Positions 10,311 to 17,706 of a stretch of 38,683 nucleotides of DNA are shown here, piece by piece. Position 1 is the first letter of the stretch. Each line of letters opens with the position of its first letter. The notes under the pieces were generated by a model that was given only the letters and a program-made list of their open reading frames with translations, was not told the DNA's origin and searched no databases. This stretch comes from an uncultured Treponema sp. GTDB taxonomy: Bacteria > Spirochaetota > Spirochaetia > Treponematales > Treponemataceae. The position numbers and the translations under genes are program-made. The DNA lies in NCBI GenBank assembly GCA_946185185.1, contig CAMHIV010000004.1, positions 1 to 38,683 of the forward strand, written 5' to 3'.

Positions 10311-12390
10311 TCAGGTCAACCTTTTCAAATTCCGGAATCGGGATTCCAAGCATTGCGCGAACTTCGTTCAAAGTTTTTGGACCTTTTGGCCCTACAGCTT
10401 TTTCGCAGTCTTTGTCCAGAACAAAGTCCTTGTCGCCAGCCTTAAAGAATTCTTCAAGGTTGAATTCCGGCATATTAACTACGCCATAAAAATGCTGTGC
10501 ACCCTTTCCTTTTACTTCAAATTCTACAGGAATCTGCTCTATTACAAGTCTTCCTGCGTCAATTTCACTTTTTAAAATTTCGCGTGTATCTTCAGTAATA
10601 AGAATGTCTGTTCCACAAGGCTTATTTGAACTTTCTGTTCGGGAAGCAAAGTTTACGGCATCACCGATGGCAGTATATTCCATTTTATCCTGACCACCCA
10701 TGATACCAGCTGTTGCTCGACCTGTGTTCAAACCACAACCAATTCTGATGTGCGGCTTATATTTTGCGTTTGGTTCATTTTCGTGCTGTTTTGTAAAGGC
10801 TTCTGCATCTTTGTTGTATTTCATAAGTGCATAGCGCATTGCGATTGTCCCGCGGATTGCATTAAGTGCATCTTCTTTTACATGTTCCGCGTGCTGAGCA
10901 GCAAGTTCCTTCTTTTTTGGATCTGAATCAGGCAGGTTTTCAAAGCTCAAATCTTCATCCCGAAGAATTCCCCATACCGCCATGATTGCGTCACCTTCAA
11001 ACTTATCAACGTTTCCGTGACTGAGCGAAATACAGTTTACCATTCGGCCCATGTAGTCGTTCAAAAAGCCGATAATTTCGCGAGGAGAATCATTTCCAAA
11101 CTTATTTTTAAAGCCGTCTGAAATTGCAGTAAAACCACGAATATCGCTGAAAAAGATTGTAATATCTTTAAGATGCGGTTCAAAATCGATTTCTTTGCGG
11201 GCAATCGCCTTGGCAACGCCTTTGTTTGTAAACTTTGCAAAAGTATCCAGAAATTCCCGTTCATTCTGAGTTGATTTATTCAAAACACCGATTTCGTCCT
11301 GGCGCTTCGTGTTCAATTTAGAAATAATCGGCGTGTCAAAGTTACCGTCCTGAATTTCCATTGCTGCATCGGAAAGCCGGGTCAAAGGAATGGAAATTGC
11401 AACTTTTGCAAATATCAGAACAAAAATAATCGAAAGAAAGAAAATTACCAGCATCAGATAAATATTGTCCTGTCGAGTTTTTCGCACTCCTTCCAGGGCT
11501 GTATCATAAGACACTGTTGTAATAATCACTATGTCGGCGATATTCAATTTTCGGTATGCACCAAAATACGAAGTTTTTTTGCCGTTTTCATCTTTTTCCT
11601 TGTACGGTACCTGCATTGATTCAAGATTATTAAAGCTTGATTCTCTGATTTTCTTTACAAGCGAATGATTTGTATAACTTGTTCCAGCAAGAACCTTTTC
11701 TACATCCGGATGCGAAATTATTTCATCCAGATTATTTATCATGAATGTTGTATTTCCAGAACCGGTTCCCAAAATTTCAGAAAGACTTTCAATCGAAAAG
11801 ATTATGATACAAGCCTGATCACGGCCGTTTTCTTTCCACGGAAAAAGAAGCCCCATAACAGGAAGGCCAAAAAACGGCGAAAGGTTCAAAGCGATTGTTT
11901 CACCATGAATTGATTTTACAACATCTTCCTTTCGGGCAGAAAGAAACTCATTTATTACGGTCGATTCAATTTCGTTTGAAATAAAAAACTGAGCATTCAC
12001 AATACGGTCATCGCTGGGATTTCTACGGTCAATTCCATTTTCAGAAAGAACATAAATTGCGGCGATTTCCGGATTTCGTTCAAGAAAGAGAGTGGTTGCC
12101 TGTCGCGCATTGGAAGATTTTCTTCCGCCGCTTACAACACCAATAAGATCAAGAAGCTGGGATACATTTGCCTTGATTGAAGAAAGTTTATCTTCGACTG
12201 TACTTGCAGAACGAGTGTTTAAAGAAAGGTTATTATTTTCGGCAGTAACTTTAACATCTTTTCCCATTATGAGAGTAGAAATTATCGTTACAGAGCCCAA
12301 AGAAACAAGGACAATAAATCCAATTATAAGTGCAAGTTTTACGCCAATCGGAAATTTGACGTCACCTGTCTTAGGAACAGCCTCTCCCAT
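10276..12390 (-). CDS. Membrane-bound class III adenylate/guanylate cyclase with Cache sensor
   Basis: 704 residues from the ATG at 12390, chosen because GGAGAG lies 7 nt upstream; in-frame ATGs at 12405 and 12438 lack a ribosome site. Order: TM helix (15-40), periplasmic dCache-like sensor (about 41-308), TM helix (310-332), HAMP (333-383), class III cyclase catalytic domain (about 409-620). Metal-binding Asp residues are in FFSDIRGF (Asp416) and GDAIMAVWG (Asp467). The adenine-specifying Lys569 and the GDAVNFASR segment (Asn580, Arg584) are present, favouring cAMP as product. The protein would convert ATP to cAMP in response to a periplasmic ligand. It is the first gene of a five-gene envelope operon and is divergent from rlmJ. 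No cAMP receptor is in the window. Confidence 0.9.
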   Translation of the reverse strand: MGEAVPKTGDVKFPIGVKLALIIGFIVLVSLGSVTIISTLIMGKDVKVTAENNNLSLNTRSASTVEDKLSSIKANVSQLLDLIGVVSGGRKSSNARQATTLFLERNPEIAAIYVLSENGIDRRNPSDDRIVNAQFFISNEIESTVINEFLSARKEDVVKSIHGETIALNLSPFFGLPVMGLLFPWKENGRDQACIIIFSIESLSEILGTGSGNTTFMINNLDEIISHPDVEKVLAGTSYTNHSLVKKIRESSFNNLESMQVPYKEKDENGKKTSYFGAYRKLNIADIVIITTVSYDTALEGVRKTRQDNIYLMLVIFFLSIIFVLIFAKVAISIPLTRLSDAAMEIQDGNFDTPIISKLNTKRQDEIGVLNKSTQNEREFLDTFAKFTNKGVAKAIARKEIDFEPHLKDITIFFSDIRGFTAISDGFKNKFGNDSPREIIGFLNDYMGRMVNCISLSHGNVDKFEGDAIMAVWGILRDEDLSFENLPDSDPKKKELAAQHAEHVKEDALNAIRGTIAMRYALMKYNKDAEAFTKQHENEPNAKYKPHIRIGCGLNTGRATAGIMGGQDKMEYTAIGDAVNFASRTESSNKPCGTDILITEDTREILKSEIDAGRLVIEQIPVEFEVKGKGAQHFYGVVNMPEFNLEEFFKAGDKDFVLDKDCEKAVGPKGPKTLNEVRAMLGIPIPEFEKVDLNEEENKIQVKK

Positions 12391-12428
12391 CTCTATTCTC
12401 TCCATATAAATGTTACTGATAAAACTAT

Positions 12429-12457
12429 TTGTAAACATAGCATAATATTCATATAAT
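12429..12457 (+). promoter_or_regulatory. Promoter of rlmJ
   Basis: TTGTAA (12429-12434), a 17-bp spacer and a perfect TATAAT (12452-12457). The ATG of rlmJ is only 6 nt after the -10, so transcription should start at or next to the start codon. There is no Shine-Dalgarno sequence, implying a leaderless mRNA. Confidence 0.75.
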
Positions 12458-12463
12458 GAAAAT

Positions 12464-13378
12464 ATGCTTTCTTACTTACACGGGTTCCATGCGGGAAATC
12501 ACGCGGACATTCTTAAACATCTCTGTCTTTTGTACACGATTCAGTATTTCAACAAAAAAGACAAACCTTATTCCGTTTTTGACACTCATTCCGGAAGGGG
12601 CTTATACGATTTACAGGATGAAAAGGCATTAAAAACCGGAGAAGCTGCCCGCGGAATCGGAAAACTTTTGGAAGCCAGTGAAACCTTTCCGGAAAGCGTT
12701 CCTCAGGAGCTTTACGAATATCTGAATTTTGTAAAAAAATCTTTGAAAGAAGGCTTTTATCCCGGAAGCCCCGCAATCGAAAAATTCTTCTTAAAAGAAA
12801 AAAGTAATTTATTTTTAACCGAACTGCACAAAACTGAATTCGAAGCTCTTGGTCATAACTTGAAAAAAATCGAAAAAAACACCGAGTGCCTTGTAAAAAT
12901 CGAAAATAAAGACGGTTTTGCTTTCTTAAAAGCTTCTACCCCACCGGATATTAAACGCGGATTTATCTTGTGCGACCCGAGCTACGAAGAAAAATCAGAC
13001 TATGAAAACGCTTCTTCAATCTTAGTTGACGTGCATAAAAAATGGTGTGGCGCAACAATTCTCTTGTGGTACCCGCTTTTGCAAAACCGCGCCGACGACA
13101 TAGAAAACATGAAGCAAAGAATTCTTGCCTACGCAAAAAAACAAAATGCAAACACGGAAATTCTGAACGCAAAACTCTGCATTGACACAGAAGATTCCCA
13201 TGTTGAAACCTCGCTAAAAGAAGCAATCGGAAGCGCAAAACCCCGGCTTTACGGCAGTGGAATGTTTGTTGTAAATCCCTGCTGGGGGCTAAAAGAACAT
13301 CTGGAAAAATGCCTCCCATACCTCACACGAATCCTCCAGTCAGAACAAAACGGCTCCTGGGCTGTTTCTCTATTGTAA
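12464..13378 (+). CDS. rlmJ: 23S rRNA (adenine2030-N6)-methyltransferase RlmJ
   Basis: 304 residues, slightly longer than the roughly 280-residue E. coli enzyme. The N-terminal signature SYLHGFHAGNHADILKH (3-19) is diagnostic of RlmJ. The SAM-binding region includes FDTHSGRGLYDL (39-50). The catalytic motif expected as DPPY is DPSY here (171-174), followed by the conserved E..SDY. The enzyme would use S-adenosylmethionine to methylate an adenine of 23S rRNA in the cytoplasm. No ribosome-binding site precedes the ATG, and a strong promoter ends 6 nt before it. The stop codon at 13376-13378 abuts an inverted-repeat element. The second Pro of DPPY is usually conserved, so Ser is unusual, but Asp and Tyr remain and activity is plausible. 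Confidence 0.9.
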   Translation: MLSYLHGFHAGNHADILKHLCLLYTIQYFNKKDKPYSVFDTHSGRGLYDLQDEKALKTGEAARGIGKLLEASETFPESVPQELYEYLNFVKKSLKEGFYPGSPAIEKFFLKEKSNLFLTELHKTEFEALGHNLKKIEKNTECLVKIENKDGFAFLKASTPPDIKRGFILCDPSYEEKSDYENASSILVDVHKKWCGATILLWYPLLQNRADDIENMKQRILAYAKKQNANTEILNAKLCIDTEDSHVETSLKEAIGSAKPRLYGSGMFVVNPCWGLKEHLEKCLPYLTRILQSEQNGSWAVSLL

Positions 13379-13466
13379 TAGGATGAATGCCGAGTTTTAC
13401 AACATCGTTTTGCGACTGGTAGCCAATTATGGTGGAGCATTTGTAAAACTCGGCATTCATCCTCTA
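13377..13466. repeat. Short MITE-like element with 23-bp inverted termini
   Basis: Arms at 13380-13402 and 13441-13463 are perfect 23-bp inverted repeats (AGGATGAATGCCGAGTTTT... inward), enclosing only 38 bp. The same terminal sequence is found at 37489-37506 and, diverged, at 37201-37218 and 31822-31841. This copy therefore looks like an internally deleted member of a repeat family. It begins directly at the rlmJ stop codon. The hairpin has no following T-run, so it is not an obvious Rho-independent terminator. Confidence 0.75.
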
Positions 13467-13478
13467 GAAAAGTTTTGC

Positions 13479-13506
13479 TTGTGAAATCCAAAACCCGTGG
13501 TACACT
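13479..13506 (+). promoter_or_regulatory. Candidate promoter of the beta-CASP nuclease gene
   Basis: TTGTGA (13479-13484), 16 bp, TACACT (13501-13506). A leader of about 65 nt would follow. It contains a small CGG/CCG stem near 13533-13544, and AGGA-ggt-TCCT (13566-13576), which can fold over the ribosome site. No known riboswitch was recognised. Confidence 0.45.
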
Positions 13507-13577
13507 TTTATAGTCGGGTGGCAGAGTATGTTACGGCTTAAACCGCAGCATCCATGACAGACAACAGGAGGTTCCTT

Positions 13578-15029
13578 ATGAGCATTACCCTACATTCTCT
13601 TGGCGCAGCAGAAGAAGTTACCGGTTCAAAACACGTTCTTGATATCGATGGAAGACAGATTCTTATTGACTGCGGAGCTTTTCAAGGAAAGCGAAAATTA
13701 TCAGACGAAAAAAACAGAAATTTTGACATAGACGCAAAAAATCTTGAAGCCGTAATTCTTACTCACGGACATTACGATCACTGTGGTCTTTTACCAGTAC
13801 TTACAAAAAAAGGCTTTGAAGGCAATGTTTACGCAACACCAGCAACTCGTGATATTGCAAACCTTGTCATGATGGACAGTGCCCGTATTCAGGCTCGAGA
13901 TGCAGAATTCCTTGCAAATCAGGCAAATAAAAAGGGCGAAAAATTCAGCTGGAAGCCATTATTTACAGAAGATGATGTTGTAAAAACTGCAAACCAGATT
14001 ATTTCCCTTTCTTACAACCGAAAAATGTATATTGCACCGGATGTTCAGCTTGAATTTTTTGATGCCGGCCACATTCTTGGTTCTGCATTTGCAAGCCTTA
14101 ACATAAAGGGCTGGCACCATGCAGGAATTAATGCACCCTATCAGCATTCAACCGGGGACAACGAAACACGCATTTTATTCACCGGCGATATCGGACGAAA
14201 AGAAAAACCAATTATTCGTCCGCCGGCAACCGATTTTCCGGCTCCAGATTACATCGTAATGGAAAGTACCTACGGAAACCGACTCCATGAAAACCGCGAA
14301 TTTGCGCTTAAAGAATTGGAACGAGTTGTTCGGGATACATGTGCAAAGAAAGGCAAAATAATTATTCCTTCATTTGCCATCGAACGCGTTCAGGAACTGG
14401 TTTTCTATCTGCACCTTCTTACAGACAAGAAAAAAATTCCTGTTGTGCCGATTTACGTTGATTCGCCAATGGCTTCAAATGCAACCAGCGTTTTCCGCGT
14501 ACACCCGGAATGCTACGACGAAAGCGTAAATGAAGCGTTCCTCAAACACCACAAAAATCCATTTGGTTTCGGTTCGCTCACTTTTACAACCAGCATAGAA
14601 GAATCAAAGGCGCTGAACAAAAAAGAAGGCCCGATGATTATTATCTCTGCAGACGGTATGTGCGAAGCAGGACGCGTTCTTTATCACCTTGCAAACGACA
14701 TCAGTAATGAACGAAACACAATTCTTATTGTTGGTTACATGGCAGAAGACACCCTCGGCAGAAAAATCCGTGATGGAGAAAAAGAAGTTAAGATTCTTGG
14801 CGACATGTATCAGGTAAAGGCAAAAATCGAACAGATTAATGCATTTAGTGCCCACGCCGATTACAAGGAAATGACTGAATGGCTAAAATCAATCGATACC
14901 AGCCGCTTGAAGAATATTTTTATGGTACATGGAGAAAAAGATGCGCAGGAATTCTTTACGGATTACCTGCATCAGAATGGATTCCCAAATGTAACTGTAT
15001 GTAAGTACGGCGAATCGTATGAACTGTAG
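13578..15029 (+). CDS. Beta-CASP metallo-beta-lactamase-fold ribonuclease (CPSF73/YSH1-like)
   Basis: 483 residues from the ATG at 13578, preceded by a perfect AGGAGG (13566-13571); an in-frame ATG at 13554 lacks such a site. The N-terminus has the metallo-beta-lactamase fold with HGHYDH (63-68), further metal ligands in DAGHILGSA and FTGDIGR, then a beta-CASP region with ESTYGNR and PSFAIER. C-terminal motifs SAHAD and HGE complete the metal site. Members of this family are zinc-dependent RNA endo/exonucleases of the CPSF-73 / RNase J superfamily. Length and motifs fit the short bacterial group that lacks the RNase J C-terminal domain. It probably acts in RNA processing or decay in the cytoplasm; its substrate is unknown. 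The gene ends 1 nt before the convergent SGNH gene. Confidence 0.88.
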   Translation: MSITLHSLGAAEEVTGSKHVLDIDGRQILIDCGAFQGKRKLSDEKNRNFDIDAKNLEAVILTHGHYDHCGLLPVLTKKGFEGNVYATPATRDIANLVMMDSARIQARDAEFLANQANKKGEKFSWKPLFTEDDVVKTANQIISLSYNRKMYIAPDVQLEFFDAGHILGSAFASLNIKGWHHAGINAPYQHSTGDNETRILFTGDIGRKEKPIIRPPATDFPAPDYIVMESTYGNRLHENREFALKELERVVRDTCAKKGKIIIPSFAIERVQELVFYLHLLTDKKKIPVVPIYVDSPMASNATSVFRVHPECYDESVNEAFLKHHKNPFGFGSLTFTTSIEESKALNKKEGPMIIISADGMCEAGRVLYHLANDISNERNTILIVGYMAEDTLGRKIRDGEKEVKILGDMYQVKAKIEQINAFSAHADYKEMTEWLKSIDTSRLKNIFMVHGEKDAQEFFTDYLHQNGFPNVTVCKYGESYEL

Positions 15030-15030
15030 T

Positions 15031-15738
15031 TTAAAACTCTTTCTTGATTAAAGGAAGCTCTTTTTCCCAGACGGCTGCCATGTAACGGTAGCCGTTTTCA
15101 TTTGGGTGGATTCCGTCTTTGCACATAAGTGTGCGGTAATTCGAGTGCTCAAGCATTGCACGGCGCATATCCACAATTTGAACATTATTTTTCTGAGCAA
15201 TTTCCACAAGATGCATGTTATAAAGCTCATGATTCAAATATAACTTGAATGAGTACTGATTTAATTCTTTAAGAATAATTTCCCGGTCATGACCTTCTGA
15301 AATATGTTCAAACCACCAGTCGGCAACCAGCGGCGGCATTGTCATAACAAGAGGAGTAACCTTTGCATTGCGACATGCGTCTATCATTTCCTGCATAATG
15401 CGGTCAAAATCTTCTATTTTTGTGCGTGGAAAATGCTGCTCATCTGGAGTTTCACAAACTTCCGACCAGGAATAATCACAGTCGTTTCCGCCGCTTTCAA
15501 GAATGGCAAGGTCTCCGCAAACACCTTTTTCCAAATCTTTTACAAGGCGGCGCTGGGTTTTAGATGCAATAGAACCAAAAACACTTTGATTATGCAGCTC
15601 AAATCCAAGTGCGCGGCTTGCAAGGTCAAGACTGGTATCTTCAATAATATCAAAAAGGTGGCCGCTTTCAGTTCCAGTCACAGCCCCTTTTAAAATCGAG
15701 TCACCATATACGCTGATTTTATTGATTCCGTTTCGCAT
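15031..15738 (-). CDS. SGNH/GDSL-family hydrolase
   Basis: 235 residues. All catalytic blocks are visible: GDS (12-14, nucleophile Ser14), an Asn/Gly block around 51-56 (QSVFGS), GGND (83-86) and DGIHPN with Asp208/His211. No signal peptide is seen, so it is probably a cytoplasmic esterase or lipase/deacylase; its substrate cannot be told. The start ATG at 15738 has GGAG 8 nt upstream. It lies 33 nt downstream of hisB on the same strand and may be cotranscribed. Confidence 0.85.
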   Translation of the reverse strand: MRNGINKISVYGDSILKGAVTGTESGHLFDIIEDTSLDLASRALGFELHNQSVFGSIASKTQRRLVKDLEKGVCGDLAILESGGNDCDYSWSEVCETPDEQHFPRTKIEDFDRIMQEMIDACRNAKVTPLVMTMPPLVADWWFEHISEGHDREIILKELNQYSFKLYLNHELYNMHLVEIAQKNNVQIVDMRRAMLEHSNYRTLMCKDGIHPNENGYRYMAAVWEKELPLIKKEF

Positions 15739-15771
15739 TATTAAACTCCATTTTCAGTCGGCATTATCCAA

Positions 15772-16392
15772 TTAATTTCCAATCGTACCTTTTGTGCTAG
15801 GTACTGCGCCGTTGCGGCGGGCATCAATTTCTACGGCAGAGCGTATTGCTCTGGCGCTGGCTTTGAAAAGACCTTCCATTTTGTGATGATCGCTTCTTCC
15901 GCGGATTGTATCAAGGTGAAGATTACACTGAGCTCCGTTTACAAAGCCTTGCCAGAAATCTTCAAAACAGTCTGTCTGGAAACTTGCTTCTTTTCCGTCC
16001 TGTCCGATAGAAACAAGAGGAATACCTGTAAGCTGTGCATTGCAGGAAAGATATGGCCGTCCGCCAAAATCAACTGCAGCCTGCAACAAGGCTTCATCCA
16101 TTGGATAAATAAAGCAGCCGGTTCTAAAAATTCCTGCACAGTCGCCAAGGGCTTTTGCAAAACACTGGCCTAAAACAATACCAGTATCTTCAATCAAGTG
16201 GTGCTGATCAACTTCAAGGTCTCCCTTAAGTTCACCAGTCAAATCAAAAAGTCCATGTTTACAAAAACTTTTAAGCATGTGATCAAAGAATCCGATTGGA
16301 TTTTTTACATCACACTTTCCAGTTCCGTCTAAATTTAATGTAAGCGAAATCTGAGTTTCGCCGGTTTTTCTTTCAACAGTAGCAATTCGCAT
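15772..16392 (-). CDS. hisB: Imidazoleglycerol-phosphate dehydratase HisB
   Basis: 206 residues, the size of monofunctional HisB (about 195-200). It converts imidazoleglycerol phosphate to imidazole-acetol phosphate in histidine biosynthesis. Mn-binding repeats are clear: FFDHML (36-40), DQHHLIEDTG (62-71) and the second-half DHHKMEG. There is no fused phosphatase domain. The gene lies 33 nt behind the CBM2-like HD-GYP gene and 33 nt before the SGNH gene, and about 3.6 kb from hisG, so his genes are scattered here. No Shine-Dalgarno sequence precedes the ATG; TAATAT (16399-16404) lies 6 nt upstream. Confidence 0.95.
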   Translation of the reverse strand: MRIATVERKTGETQISLTLNLDGTGKCDVKNPIGFFDHMLKSFCKHGLFDLTGELKGDLEVDQHHLIEDTGIVLGQCFAKALGDCAGIFRTGCFIYPMDEALLQAAVDFGGRPYLSCNAQLTGIPLVSIGQDGKEASFQTDCFEDFWQGFVNGAQCNLHLDTIRGRSDHHKMEGLFKASARAIRSAVEIDARRNGAVPSTKGTIGN

Positions 16393-16425
16393 AAGTCAAT
16401 ATTACCACATAACTGGAAATTAAGG

Positions 16426-17637
16426 CTATATCACATTTTCTTTTAAAAGCTTAATCATTGCATCTGCAACTTTCGGATCAAACTGAGTGCCTTTGTTCTT
16501 TTCAAGTTCAGCAAGGATTACACTATTTTCAAGTTTTATTCGATATGAACGGTCTGTGTGCATTGCGTCATAAGAGTCGGCAACACAAATTATCCGCGCC
16601 TGAATCGGGATTTCTTCACCTTTTAAGCCCTTTGGATAACCTTTTCCGTCATAACGTTCATGGTGATAAAGCGCCGCAGCTTGAATTCCATCCACCATCG
16701 TAAAGCCTTCAAGAATGTCGGCTCCATAAAGCGTATGCTTCTTCATTTCAAACCATTCTTCATCATTAAGTTTTGACGGCTTACAAAGTATTTCACGAGG
16801 AATCAACACTTTTCCTACATCGTGCATCATTCCCATGTAATAAATTGATTTTTGGAAATCTTCATCATAACCGAGTTCTTCTGCAATCTTTTTAGAATAC
16901 AAACCAACATGAGAAGAATGCATCTTTGTATACTCATCCCGAACGTCGATAAATCTAGCACAAAGTCGAAGCAAACTTTCAATTTTTTCATTATCAATTT
17001 TTGACTGCTTTTCTACGAGATAAAAAAGAATGACCGAAATGACAAAAACTATAAATGCTACGCTAAAAAGAGAAGTTGCAATAATAAAAAGCTTATCCTT
17101 AGCTGGATTGTGATAAAATTTTCCGGAAAGATAAAAATCACTTGTTGTAAGAAGTTCATCGGTATACAAAACAAAGCCAAGTTTAACATTGTTGTGAGCC
17201 GGAGCAATCGCTGTAAACGCCGGCGAGCTTCCGCGAATCGTAATTGTACTTCCGTTATTAATGTATTCTCCATTCCAGCTTGAATCAATCCGACTTTCCT
17301 CAGGAACTGTCATATTCAAAGTCCAGTCTACAAACGGAAAATCTGTTTCGTTGTGAATATAAATATCATACTGACTTCCCCAGCTTCCGTTATCTTCCTG
17401 CCAGCAGTTTTTTACTCCGTCACTTCGAATTGGGATTTCCATCGTTACATCGAGTTTTCCAAGAGAACTTGGCGCATTTGAAATTTTAGAATAATTTACG
17501 ACAATTTTGTTTAAATATGAAATCTGGTACAATGTTGCAAAAACAAACAAGAAAGAAAAAACAGTAATAATAAACGAAACCAATAACATCCGACTTTTTT
17601 TAAATGGACGTACCAATTTATTTATAATTTTTCTCAT
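16426..17637 (-). CDS. HD-GYP phosphodiesterase with CBM2-like periplasmic sensor domain
   Basis: 403 residues: TM helix (17-40), periplasmic domain (about 61-178), TM helix (183-208), then HD-GYP (about 222-403). The catalytic part has the HD pair (His272-Asp273), HHERYDGKGYP (325-335) and VADSYDAM, fitting a c-di-GMP phosphodiesterase. The periplasmic part matches the carbohydrate-binding module family 2 pattern: Cys78, W86 in SWGSQYDIYI, N96, W105 in DWTLNM, SSWNG with W121, G129-STITI, IAP (144-146), V-x-LGF (151-155) and DFYLSGKFY. CBM2 normally binds cellulose, xylan or chitin. A sensor linking plant polysaccharide to c-di-GMP is inferred. The ATG at 17637 has no ribosome site and sits 7 nt after a -10. 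Confidence 0.88.
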   Translation of the reverse strand: MRKIINKLVRPFKKSRMLLVSFIITVFSFLFVFATLYQISYLNKIVVNYSKISNAPSSLGKLDVTMEIPIRSDGVKNCWQEDNGSWGSQYDIYIHNETDFPFVDWTLNMTVPEESRIDSSWNGEYINNGSTITIRGSSPAFTAIAPAHNNVKLGFVLYTDELLTTSDFYLSGKFYHNPAKDKLFIIATSLFSVAFIVFVISVILFYLVEKQSKIDNEKIESLLRLCARFIDVRDEYTKMHSSHVGLYSKKIAEELGYDEDFQKSIYYMGMMHDVGKVLIPREILCKPSKLNDEEWFEMKKHTLYGADILEGFTMVDGIQAAALYHHERYDGKGYPKGLKGEEIPIQARIICVADSYDAMHTDRSYRIKLENSVILAELEKNKGTQFDPKVADAMIKLLKENVI

Positions 17638-17644
17638 ACAAAAT

Positions 17645-17673
17645 ATTTTACCACTAAGAATTAAAGTTGTAAA
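17645..17673 (-). promoter_or_regulatory. Promoter of the CBM2-like HD-GYP gene
   Basis: On the minus strand TTTACA (17673-17668), 17 bp, TAAAAT (17650-17645), then 7 nt to the ATG at 17637. This spacing predicts a leaderless transcript. The opposite strand carries TACAAT (17710-17715) for the divergent MATE gene. Confidence 0.55.
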
Positions 17674-17706
17674 AAATAATTAACCCTAGTTTGCAACAAA
17701 GAAATC

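Noticed and set aside
13380-13463. Long hairpin as a Rho-independent terminator of rlmJ
   Set aside because: The stem is followed by CTAGAAAAG rather than a T-run, and its arms match the termini of a dispersed repeat.
13513-13560. Possible tRNA or riboswitch upstream of the beta-CASP gene (GGGTGGCAGAG start, CGG/CCG stem)
   Set aside because: No T-loop GTTCRA, no cloverleaf and no match to a riboswitch consensus I know; treated as an ordinary leader.
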